64,000 bases of DNA from HK1 sp965204915. GTDB lineage: Bacteria > Pseudomonadota > Gammaproteobacteria > HK1. Position numbers and translations under genes: made by a program. Under the pieces are notes generated by a model, which was not told the origin of the DNA, searched no databases, and was given only the letters and a program-made list of their open reading frames with translations. The stretch lies in contig OZ242023.1 in the NCBI GenBank assembly GCA_965204915.1, positions 744,001 to 808,000 of the forward strand. The letters are read 5' to 3'. Shown one piece after another: positions 7,756-15,367 of this stretch (position 1 is the stretch's first letter; each line of letters begins with the position of its first letter).

Positions 7756-9124
7756 CGAAGTCCCCCCGCAGGATACGGTCGGAAATCGGTAGCGGCTCGT
7801 GACGATCGTCGAGATCATTCCCAAGGACTCTCCCGTGCACCTCCGCGAGTACGTCGGAAATCGGTGACGGCTCGTGGCGGTCGTCGAGTGCGTTCCGGAT
7901 GCCCAGCTTGCGTCGGAGCGGGCCCCAGGTCTCGAATGACGCTACATGGGTCTCGCGGTTGATGCGTTGCACCACGAATAACGATTCGTTGGGCAGCCGA
8001 TCCGGCAGGATCGGAGAGTGCGTCGTAACGATGTATTGCGTCTCCCGGAATTGCGAATTCACTTTCAGGAGCTCCGCAATGAGTTCGATGCGGCGCGGAT
8101 GCACGCCGTTTTCCGGTTCTTCGAAGCCCACCAGCGAAGGGGCGTCTTCCGCACCCGTCAATGCCAGCAGGCCCAGCAGGCGCAGCGTGCCTTCGGAAAG
8201 CACACGTGCGGGAACGGCCACACCGTTCTCGCGCAGGCGAAACTCCGCCTCGCCCAAGTCGTTCACGTCCGTTTCGATGCCGTCCACATCCGGCAGCAAC
8301 ATCCGCAGGGCTTTTTCCAGCGCATGGAACTGGCGCGGCTGGCGGGTCTTCAGGGTGATGAGGAAAGCCGCCAGCCCCTCGCCCATCGCACCCACATGGC
8401 GTACTTCCTTGATGGGCGTGGCGGCCCGCATGCGTTCACGGGGTTCGAAATAGAAGAACCGCCAGCTTCCCAATTCATGGCGCACGGCGGCCAGGTGCGG
8501 GTAGTGCGGTGCGTAATGCGGCATGGAGAGGATGGCGTGATCGAGATGGCGCTCGTACTGCTTGGGATGTGCTTTGCCTTCCCGTCGCAAATGTATCCGG
8601 TGCCCTTGTCGTTCGATGAACGGTTTGCGCCGGCGGGTAGGCCTGCCGTCCGCGGTCAGCGCTGCCAAGTACTCGTCGGTGACGCGAAGGAGACCCGAAC
8701 TCGGCAGCATCTCCACCGCCAAGCGGTAGCGCAAGCGGCGTTCGCGCACGTGCGCCGGCACCTTGCCGGAATTGCCGGCGCCGACGGGCCGGCGTATCTC
8801 AAGTATTTCCCGGTCGACGGCTTTGGCGATGGTATCCGAGATATGCAGATCTGCCTCGATGGAGAAGGCGATCCGTTCCTGCTCGCGCAGTGCCTTGACG
8901 CCGCCATCGCCCATTGTGAAGGACTCGAGCGGTTTGCCCCGGCATGGCGGCTCGAACGCTTCCTTGAGGGTGTGGCTCGTCGCCAGTCTGGAGAGCAATT
9001 GCACGGCGTCCAGCAAGTTGCTCTTGCCAGCGGTGTTCGGGCCGAACAACAGCGTCAGCGGCTTCAACGCCACCTCGGCATCGATCAGGGACTTGTAACC
9101 CTTGACGTGAAGGCGACTCAGCAT
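7748..9124 (-). CDS. AAA ATPase, OLD/RloA-like (SMC-type P-loop)
   Basis: A 458-aa ATPase. Walker A is FGPNTAGKSN at about 27-36. The ABC-type signature region is ARVLSEGTLRLLGLLALTG at about 305-323, and Walker B is GFEEPENGVHP at about 330-340, followed by a TTHSP switch (IVTTHSPILPDRLP). This is the arrangement of OLD-family and AAA_15/AAA_21 defence ATPases. No nuclease domain is fused to it; that role probably falls to the TOPRIM-like gene overlapping its 3' end. The C-terminus holds a 25-residue near-duplication (DDRHEPSPISD and DDRHEPLPISD) encoded by a 75-bp tandem repeat. A 123-bp gap separates it from the upstream module, so it may have its own promoter. Confidence 0.85.
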   Translation of the reverse strand: MLSRLHVKGYKSLIDAEVALKPLTLLFGPNTAGKSNLLDAVQLLSRLATSHTLKEAFEPPCRGKPLESFTMGDGGVKALREQERIAFSIEADLHISDTIAKAVDREILEIRRPVGAGNSGKVPAHVRERRLRYRLAVEMLPSSGLLRVTDEYLAALTADGRPTRRRKPFIERQGHRIHLRREGKAHPKQYERHLDHAILSMPHYAPHYPHLAAVRHELGSWRFFYFEPRERMRAATPIKEVRHVGAMGEGLAAFLITLKTRQPRQFHALEKALRMLLPDVDGIETDVNDLGEAEFRLRENGVAVPARVLSEGTLRLLGLLALTGAEDAPSLVGFEEPENGVHPRRIELIAELLKVNSQFRETQYIVTTHSPILPDRLPNESLFVVQRINRETHVASFETWGPLRRKLGIRNALDDRHEPSPISDVLAEVHGRVLGNDLDDRHEPLPISDRILRGDFDA

Positions 9125-9247
9125 GGATGTGCCCGCTGCACCCGGCGGCGGTGTGGACGCCTGGGCGCAAGGATAGAGAAGCCCACCGGCAACAGTTCAA
9201 TGAAGATGGCGTATTCCACGCTCCACTCCTTCAACATCGCGCTACCG

Positions 9248-9715
9248 CTATACTGGATACTCGAGGTGCTTGGCGATCTCTTCGCCGCATTTCATGAGCT
9301 TGATCGCATAGGGCTTGCCGCGAAAGCGGACCGGATGTTTGGCGAGCTTGTCGATTTCTCTCCGGTGAGCTCCGCCGTGGGCGACGACCGGCACGAATCG
9401 GCACCGCGCTATGGGAACGAGCCGCTCTGCGGCTTTCGCACCTCCCGCGAGCTGACCGGATACCGCTTGCGCGTGGAATCCTGAACTCTTGAGTTCCAGT
9501 GGCACCACGTAGAGGTCGTGGTTCGGCCCGTCGTCCGCGCCGACGAGTAGATAGTCGCACCGCGACCCTCTCGCCGGAGATCCCGGACCGTCCATGTCGA
9601 TGAGGTGAAACGGACACGGAACCTCGACCAAGCCCGCCTCGCAGCCTTGCTTCTCGCATTCCTGGCTGAGGCACCGGGCATCGACGACGTCTACTTGGTC
9701 AAAGGCGGACGTCAT
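9248..9715 (-). CDS. Small PD-(D/E)xK-like protein paired with an AAA ATPase
   Basis: A 155-aa protein starting at 9715, where its ATG overlaps the stop of the ATPase gene (ATGA). A Cys-rich N-terminus (C15, C20, C25, C34) precedes RCDYLLVGADDG (D54) and YVVPLELKSSGF (E74-x-K76). A D followed ~20 residues later by ExK on a hydrophobic strand is the active-site pattern of PD-(D/E)xK nucleases. I do not recognise a named family. The tight coupling suggests that the ATPase is the sensor or motor and this protein the effector; that is inference. A metal-binding role for the cysteines is possible. Confidence 0.6.
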   Translation of the reverse strand: MTSAFDQVDVVDARCLSQECEKQGCEAGLVEVPCPFHLIDMDGPGSPARGSRCDYLLVGADDGPNHDLYVVPLELKSSGFHAQAVSGQLAGGAKAAERLVPIARCRFVPVVAHGGAHRREIDKLAKHPVRFRGKPYAIKLMKCGEEIAKHLEYPV

Positions 9716-11211
9716 GTGCGATTCTGGACCAGGTTGGCGATCGCCGCCCAGTCGTTGTAGAGATCTTCGGTGACGTCGCCGAAGCCGGCCGGGAATGTGC
9801 CGCGAACAGTGTCCAATGGGATTTCCTTCACCACCGATCCTTTGGGGCGCAGTTTGGGCTCGAAGAGCCAGGCACCCACCTCGTCGGGCGTCAGGGCAGG
9901 GCCTCCGGCAGCGACTTCCGAACGGCGGGACTTGGGTACTTCGGACAGTCGCACCAGATTCGCCAGCGCCTCCAGCACCCACTCGCTGTGCGTGGTGACG
10001 ATCACCCGGATTCCCGCCTTGACGACGGCGGCCAGAAAACGTGTGAAGGCAACCTGCATCTGTGGATGCAGGTGGGATTCCGGCTCCTTGATGATGATCA
10101 CGTCGCCCTTGCGCACGACATGGCGCAGGTAGAGCACGACGGGGGCGAGCTCCGACACCATCGACGACGTGTTCATGAGCGCAAGCTCTCTCTGCCAGGT
10201 CGCCGGCTGGTAGTGGAACGACGGATAGCCGACGGCGGATCGCCGAACTTCGACGGAACCGCCCAGGATGTCGGTCTCGAGGCGGTCGGCAAGCTGGGCA
10301 CTTTCGGTTGCCCTGCGTTCGTCGACCAGCTCGATGAGCCCTTTCAGAAAGTCCGCGAGCACGCCCGACAGCGTTGGCAGCGGAGATTCGACGTCGAAGC
10401 CGGCGCGCGAGGCGCGGCCAATCAGCGAGCTCACCACGACTTTGTGCGCGTGCATCACGCCAGCCCGGTCTGCCGGCAAGTAGTAGACGGGACGCGCAAC
10501 CTCACCAGCCATGAAGGGAACGATCAGGTCGGCAAGCTCGGCAGGGTCAAGGTACGATGCCGGACGATGGCTCATGAACAGGCGCCGCCACTGCAGACGG
10601 CGGCGGCCTACTTCCTGGATGCGCAACGGCATGTCCGCCGGCACCGACGAACCGAGACGGGTTTGTCCGCGTGAGATGGCGAAGTCATAGCCGATCCCGC
10701 TCGTGGCGTCGTCACCGAACTCCCGACGCAACACGAAGCGGGCGCATCTGCCCGCTGGCTGGCGGATCAGATCAGCCGATTCCGCCAGCCCGAAGCAGCG
10801 TTTCACCTCGTCATCGAGAAGCGGCGCCGCTTCGCCGACGTCCTGCAGGAATGGCCGAACCAACGCCGCGATCTCATCCGGCAGCACGACATCCAACTCA
10901 CGTCTGCCCCGAGCTTCGTCCTGCGCCCGTTGCAGCCATTGGTTGACCGCTTCGGCCTGTGCGGCAAACCTCGCCCGGCGGGCGCCCGGCAAGTGGCGCA
11001 ACCGGCTCGACAGAAACAGCGGCCCGAACAGGGCGTCGGATCTGCCAAAGAACTGGTGCAGCGCGTAGAGCAGGATCGCCAAGTACGACTTGCCGGTGTT
11101 GCTTGCGCCGACGAACACCGTAAAGGGGCGCAGGTCAATCGTCGCTTCCGCGATCGGGCCGAAGTCCTTCACCGACAGGGTTGTTCGTTCTGGCACGGAT
11201 GGCCTCCTCAC
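9712..11211 (-). CDS. AAA ATPase of a defence module (AAA_15/AAA_21 type)
   Basis: A 499-aa P-loop ATPase with Walker A VGASNTGKSY at residues 34-43, a long helical insertion in the middle, and Walker B VIIIKEPESHLHPQMQ near residue 372. IRVIVTTHSEWVLEALANLV follows, matching the H-switch of SMC/OLD-like ATPases. The 87-bp gap to hsdM and the same strand suggest co-transcription. It differs clearly from the second ATPase of the island (7748-9124), so the island holds two separate ATPase modules rather than a duplication. Its partner is the 155-aa PD-(D/E)xK-like gene. Confidence 0.8.
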   Translation of the reverse strand: MRRPSVPERTTLSVKDFGPIAEATIDLRPFTVFVGASNTGKSYLAILLYALHQFFGRSDALFGPLFLSSRLRHLPGARRARFAAQAEAVNQWLQRAQDEARGRRELDVVLPDEIAALVRPFLQDVGEAAPLLDDEVKRCFGLAESADLIRQPAGRCARFVLRREFGDDATSGIGYDFAISRGQTRLGSSVPADMPLRIQEVGRRRLQWRRLFMSHRPASYLDPAELADLIVPFMAGEVARPVYYLPADRAGVMHAHKVVVSSLIGRASRAGFDVESPLPTLSGVLADFLKGLIELVDERRATESAQLADRLETDILGGSVEVRRSAVGYPSFHYQPATWQRELALMNTSSMVSELAPVVLYLRHVVRKGDVIIIKEPESHLHPQMQVAFTRFLAAVVKAGIRVIVTTHSEWVLEALANLVRLSEVPKSRRSEVAAGGPALTPDEVGAWLFEPKLRPKGSVVKEIPLDTVRGTFPAGFGDVTEDLYNDWAAIANLVQNRT

Positions 11212-11298
11212 CTTGCCGCGCCGCCAACTGGCCCGCTCGGCGCGTGGCTGCCCGCCGGCAGCCGCCGTGGCAGGCTCGCCAGCATGGCAATCCCGGCG

Positions 11299-13242
11299 CT
11301 AGTCGTTGAATCCGAGACGCTTCAGGTTCCTCGCGATCGCCGCGTCCAACCGCCGCGCCTCCTTCTGCTGCGCCCGCCACTCGGCGGCGAGCCGCGTCAT
11401 CTTCTCCTGGAACGGCTCATCGTCGTCGGGCTGGGGCGCCACGCCGACGTAGCGGCCCGGCGTCAGGACGTGGCCGTGGGCGCGGATGGCGTCCAGGGTC
11501 GCGCGCTTGCAGAACCCGGGTACGTCCTTGTAGCGGCCCCGCTTGTTGCGCCAGGCGTGGTAGACGCCGGAGATATGGGCGACGTCCTCGTCCGACAGTT
11601 CGCGGTGGGTGCGATCCACCATCTGGCCCAGGTTGCGGGCGTCGATGAACAGCACCTCGTCGCGTCGGTCGCGGAACCTGCCGTCGGCGCGGTGGCGGGC
11701 GAGGAACCACAGGCAAACGGGAATCTGCGTGGAGTAGAAGAGCTGGCTTGGCAGGGCGATCATGCAGTCCACCAGGTTCGCTTCGACGAGGTTCCTGCGA
11801 ATCTCGCCTTCGCCGGACGCCTGGGAGGACATCGAGCCGTTCGCCAGCACGAAGCCCGCCACACCGGTCGGTGCGAGGTGATGCACCATGTGCTGTACCC
11901 ATGCGAAATTGGCGTTGCCCTTCGGTGGCACGCCATACGCCCAGCGCTGGTCGTCCGCAAGCTGTTCGCCGCCCCAGTTGGAGACGTTGAAGGGTGGGTT
12001 GGCGAGGATGAAATCCGCCTTGAGGTCCGGGTGGCGGTCGTTGTGGAAGGTGTCGCCCTCGGCGATCTGGCCGTCGATGCCGCGAATGGCGAGGTTCATC
12101 TTCGCCAGGCGCCAGGTGGTGTGGTTGGATTCCTGACCGTAGATGGATACGCCCCGATGTGCGCTTCGGCTGCCGCGGCCGTTGCCGGTGGCGTGGGCGT
12201 CGATGAACGCCATGGACTGCACGAACATGCCGGAGGAACCACAGCAAGGGTCGTACACCCGTCCTTCCCAGGGCTCCAGCATCTCCACCAGCAGCTTCAC
12301 GACGCAACGTGCCGTGTAGAACTCTCCGCCCCGCTTGCCCTCCGCGCTGGCAAAAGCGCTGAGGAAGTATTCGTAGACGCGGCCCAGCACGTCTCTGGAG
12401 CGGGCGTCCGCATCGCCCACCCGGATGTTGCCGACGAGATCGATCAACTCGCCGAGGCGGCGCTTGTCGAGCGACGGGCGGGCGTAATCCTTCGGCAACA
12501 CGTCGCGCAGGCTCCGGTTGTTGCGCTCGACGGCCACCATGGCATCGTCCACGGCCTTTCCAATCGCCGGCTGCCTTGCGAGCGCCTGCAGGTGGCGCCA
12601 ACGCGCTTCCGGCGGCACCCAGAACACGTTGGCGCCAATATAGAAGTCGGGATCTTCGGGGTCCGCGCCCTCGTCGCGCTCTGCCTCCAACCGCGCGTGG
12701 CGCTCCTCGAAAGCGTCCGAGATGTACTTCAGGAAGATGAGGCCCAGCACGACGTGCTTGTATTCCGCCGCGTCCATGTTGCCGCGCAGCGCATTGGCGG
12801 CGGCCCAAAGTTCGGTCTCGTAGCCGGTGGTGACGCCGTTGCCGGCGGTGGAGGACTTGGGCTGACGCTTTCGGGTCTTCGAGGGCGGCTCAGGTGTGCC
12901 ATCGTTGGCTGCTCGTGGTTCGCGGCCGGCGGCATGGAAATCCTTCGATGCGCTCGGGGGCTTCCTGGAGCGCGGCTTGGCGTTGCCGTCCAGCAATCGC
13001 TCCACGAGCACCTGCTTGCGGGCCGTCGCGTCCACGCCCTGCAACTCGCACACGCGCCTCACGTCCGCCACGCGCAGCCGCGGGAGCAGCGCCTCGGGAG
13101 TGGCTCGACGAGCACGGGCGAGCCGCGAACGCATGGCATCGGGGATGCGCCTGTCCACGCCATCCGCCAAGTCGAGCTGAACGATGGCGTCCTTCAGCGC
13201 GTCCCGCCCCATCGCTTCCAGGATCGCGCGTTTGAGATTCAT
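11299..13242 (-). CDS. hsdM: Type I restriction-modification DNA methyltransferase subunit M
   Basis: A 647-aa N6-adenine methyltransferase. The SAM-binding motif I is DPCCGSSGMFVQ (about residue 330) and the catalytic motif IV is NPPFN (about residue 415). The N6_N helical domain starts near residue 140 (ELWAAANALRGNMDAAEYKH). The first ~135 residues are an extra segment: a possible SAP-like helix pair (VADVRRVCELQGVDATARKQ) followed by a basic, Ser/Pro-rich linker. It is the first gene of the island operon, and the methylation subunit normally sits next to hsdS. A weak promoter-like TTGACG on the minus strand (13311-13316) lies upstream. Confidence 0.96.
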   Translation of the reverse strand: MNLKRAILEAMGRDALKDAIVQLDLADGVDRRIPDAMRSRLARARRATPEALLPRLRVADVRRVCELQGVDATARKQVLVERLLDGNAKPRSRKPPSASKDFHAAGREPRAANDGTPEPPSKTRKRQPKSSTAGNGVTTGYETELWAAANALRGNMDAAEYKHVVLGLIFLKYISDAFEERHARLEAERDEGADPEDPDFYIGANVFWVPPEARWRHLQALARQPAIGKAVDDAMVAVERNNRSLRDVLPKDYARPSLDKRRLGELIDLVGNIRVGDADARSRDVLGRVYEYFLSAFASAEGKRGGEFYTARCVVKLLVEMLEPWEGRVYDPCCGSSGMFVQSMAFIDAHATGNGRGSRSAHRGVSIYGQESNHTTWRLAKMNLAIRGIDGQIAEGDTFHNDRHPDLKADFILANPPFNVSNWGGEQLADDQRWAYGVPPKGNANFAWVQHMVHHLAPTGVAGFVLANGSMSSQASGEGEIRRNLVEANLVDCMIALPSQLFYSTQIPVCLWFLARHRADGRFRDRRDEVLFIDARNLGQMVDRTHRELSDEDVAHISGVYHAWRNKRGRYKDVPGFCKRATLDAIRAHGHVLTPGRYVGVAPQPDDDEPFQEKMTRLAAEWRAQQKEARRLDAAIARNLKRLGFND

Positions 13243-13375
13243 CCCGTATCGACTCTGTGGGCCGCGCGGATACCCGCGTACGAGGCAGCCTAATGCGCTG
13301 GCGAACGGAGCGTCAACTTGCGGGGCGCTCTCACCGCCGGTCGTCCGGGCAGAATCGGGAACGGCGCGGGAACCG

Positions 13376-13725
13376 CTACTCTCCGCGCAGGAACTCCGCC
13401 GCCTTCTCCTCGATCATGATCGCGGGGGCGTTGGTGTTTCCGCCGGTGACGACGGGCATGCCGGAGGCGTCCGCGACGCGCAGCCCCTCGATGCCGTGGA
13501 TCCTGAGGCGCGCATCCACCACCGCCATCCGGCGACGCCCATCTTGCAGGTCCCCACCGGGCGGAAGGTGGTCATGGGGCCGAGCGGAGCCAAGTCGTGA
13601 GGTCCTCGTCGGTCCGGACATCCTCGCCCGGGGCGAGCTCCCGCCCGCGATACGCGGCCAAGGCCGGCTGGCCCATGATGTCGCTGTACGATCCGAACCC
13701 CGGCGATCATGGTCTCGCACGCGGC
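13376..13725 (-). pseudogene. C-terminal remnant of a GMC-family oxidoreductase (choline-dehydrogenase-like)
   Basis: Read across three frames on the minus strand, this segment gives the end of a GMC oxidoreductase: ETMIAGVRIVQRH, then ALAAYRGRELAPGEDVRTDE, then TTFRPVGTCKMG, then VVDARLRIHGIEGLRVADAS and NTNAPAIMIEEKAAEFLRGE. At least two frameshifts separate these pieces, and the usual HPVGT motif reads RPVGT. The upstream end is joined directly to a fragment of the dimethylglycine-dehydrogenase gene (DEERPAA/CETMIAG). It is not functional. Confidence 0.8.
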
Positions 13726-13831
13726 GGGGCGTTCCTCGTCCGGGTAGTGGACGGTGAACACGTTGGCGTAGGCCTCCTCGTTCTTCTTCACCAGATAGGC
13801 CCGCGTCGCGTAGTCGCCGAAGCGCCGCGGG
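13720..13831 (-). repeat. 112-bp direct repeat, right copy (orphan flavoprotein fragment)
   Basis: A near-identical copy of 304-415. It encodes only ~37 residues (RRFGDYATRAYLVKKNEEAY and onwards to DEERPAA) and then runs in frame into the GMC pseudogene. With the left copy it brackets the defence island in direct orientation. Confidence 0.85.
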
Positions 13832-13835
13832 CCCG

Positions 13836-14438
13836 TTGCCCCGTCCCCTGCCCTTCGTTCGGTCCGGTGCCGCCGGTATGGCGCCGCGGTTCGTCCACCG
13901 GGTTCATTCATCCGGGCTGATTGAACCGGGCTCATCCCACTGTATGCCTGTCTCCGCCGATGCGCCAGAATCGGCCTTTGCCCGAAGGCAGGGAGCACGC
14001 CTCGCCGGCTTGATTGCCGACTTGGGGTTGGGCCAGACTTCGCGGGCGCAGGCGAACGACAGCCTTGCGATTCCGAACCCCCACCGCCAGGAGCTCGGCG
14101 CCGCCCTGCTGTCGCGGATCCTCAAGCAGGCGGATATGGACCGAAGCGCCTGGACGGACGATTGGATTGGCGCGGGTTGCAGGAGGTCGAATCCGGCCGG
14201 TGCGGAAGGCCGCATCGCATCATCGATGAGTGCATGCGGCATCTTCGACAGCACCAACGACACTCGAACCATCGCATGGCGCACTTGGCCGACGGGGTGC
14301 GCGGACGTGTCAACGCCCGGCCAGTGGGAGCCGGCATCCCGATGGCTGCTGTTGTACGAGCCGTCCGCCGGCGCTCCGATACGCGGGATCACCATCCCTT
14401 GCAGCGGATCTTCACGGAATACGTCACGGAGCGGCACG
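13836..14438. other. Intergenic stretch, no recognised gene
   Basis: About 600 bases between the pseudogene remnants and speE. Open frames exist on both strands, but none gives a protein that I recognise, and codon use gives no clear choice. It is probably decayed sequence from the island boundary. Confidence 0.5.
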
Positions 14439-15269
14439 ATGGCGGACCAGTGGTACTACGAGCAGTTCGAGAACCACACCCGGCTCGGGATGCAGATCCG
14501 GCGCCATCTCGTCTGCGAGCGGAGCGAGTTCCAGAAGATCGAGCTGTTCGAGGCGGAGCGCTACGGGCGGGTGCTCGCGCTCGACGGGGTGTACCAGACC
14601 AGCGAGGCGGAGGAGTACTTCTACCACGAGATGCTCGTGCACCCGGCCATGACGAGTGCGCCGCGCATCCGCCGCGCACTCGTCATCGGGGGCGGGGACG
14701 GCGGCACCGCCCGCGAAGTGCTGAAGCATCCCGAGGTCGAGCAGTGCGTGATGGTCGAGATCGACGCGAAGGTCGTCGAGGCGTGCAAGGCGCACCTGCC
14801 GACCATCGGCGCCGCCTGGGACGATCCGCGCCTGGATCTGCGCATCGGCGACGGCGTCGCGTTCGTGAAGGAGGCCGGCACCGAGCCCTTCGACGTGATC
14901 TTCCTCGACGGCAGCGACCCCATCGGCCCGAGCACCGGTCTCTACGACGAGGCGTTCTACCGCGGCTGCGCGCGGGTGCTCGCGCCGCAGGGCGTCTTCG
15001 CCCTGCAGAGCGAGTCGCCGTTCCTGATGCGCGGGATCTTCCTCCGCATCCAGGAGACGCTGCGGCGGGTGTTCGAGCGGGTCGATCCCTACTTCGGACC
15101 GGCGCCGATCTACGGCTGCGGGATCTGGTCGTGGACCTGCGCGTCGCGGGGGATCGACCCGACCGCGATCGTGGACGCCCGCGCCGAGCGGATCGAGGCG
15201 CAGTCGCGCTACTACAACCGCGACGTCCACCGCGGCGCCTTCGCGGTGCCGAACGATCTCCGCCGGTAG
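14439..15269 (+). CDS. speE: Spermidine synthase (polyamine aminopropyltransferase)
   Basis: A 276-aa protein from the ATG at 14439, with GGAG about ten bases upstream. It opens with WYYEQFENHTRLGMQIRRHL and carries the decarboxylated-SAM-binding motif ALVIGGGDGGTAREVLKH. YQTSEAEEYFYHEMLVHPA and DVIFLDGSDPIGPSTGLYDE are the substrate-binding and gatekeeper-loop motifs of spermidine synthases. It transfers an aminopropyl group to putrescine in the cytosol. An agmatinase-family gene that could supply putrescine lies at 52-53 kb. Length and motifs are normal. Confidence 0.95.
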   Translation: MADQWYYEQFENHTRLGMQIRRHLVCERSEFQKIELFEAERYGRVLALDGVYQTSEAEEYFYHEMLVHPAMTSAPRIRRALVIGGGDGGTAREVLKHPEVEQCVMVEIDAKVVEACKAHLPTIGAAWDDPRLDLRIGDGVAFVKEAGTEPFDVIFLDGSDPIGPSTGLYDEAFYRGCARVLAPQGVFALQSESPFLMRGIFLRIQETLRRVFERVDPYFGPAPIYGCGIWSWTCASRGIDPTAIVDARAERIEAQSRYYNRDVHRGAFAVPNDLRR

Positions 15270-15367
15270 CTCCTTCGGCCGACGTCATCCCGGTGTGCCC
15301 GTGGTCTGCCTGGCTGAGCACCCGGCGTCGGCGATGAGCAGGATCGAAGTGGCGTGAGGCGACGACG

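Noticed and set aside
10930..13293. A 787-codon open frame on the plus strand opposite hsdM
   Set aside because: Antisense to a gene with clear motifs; no domain seen.
13904..14437. A 177-codon minus-strand frame before speE
   Set aside because: No similarity recognised, no ribosome site, and it lies in a decayed boundary region.
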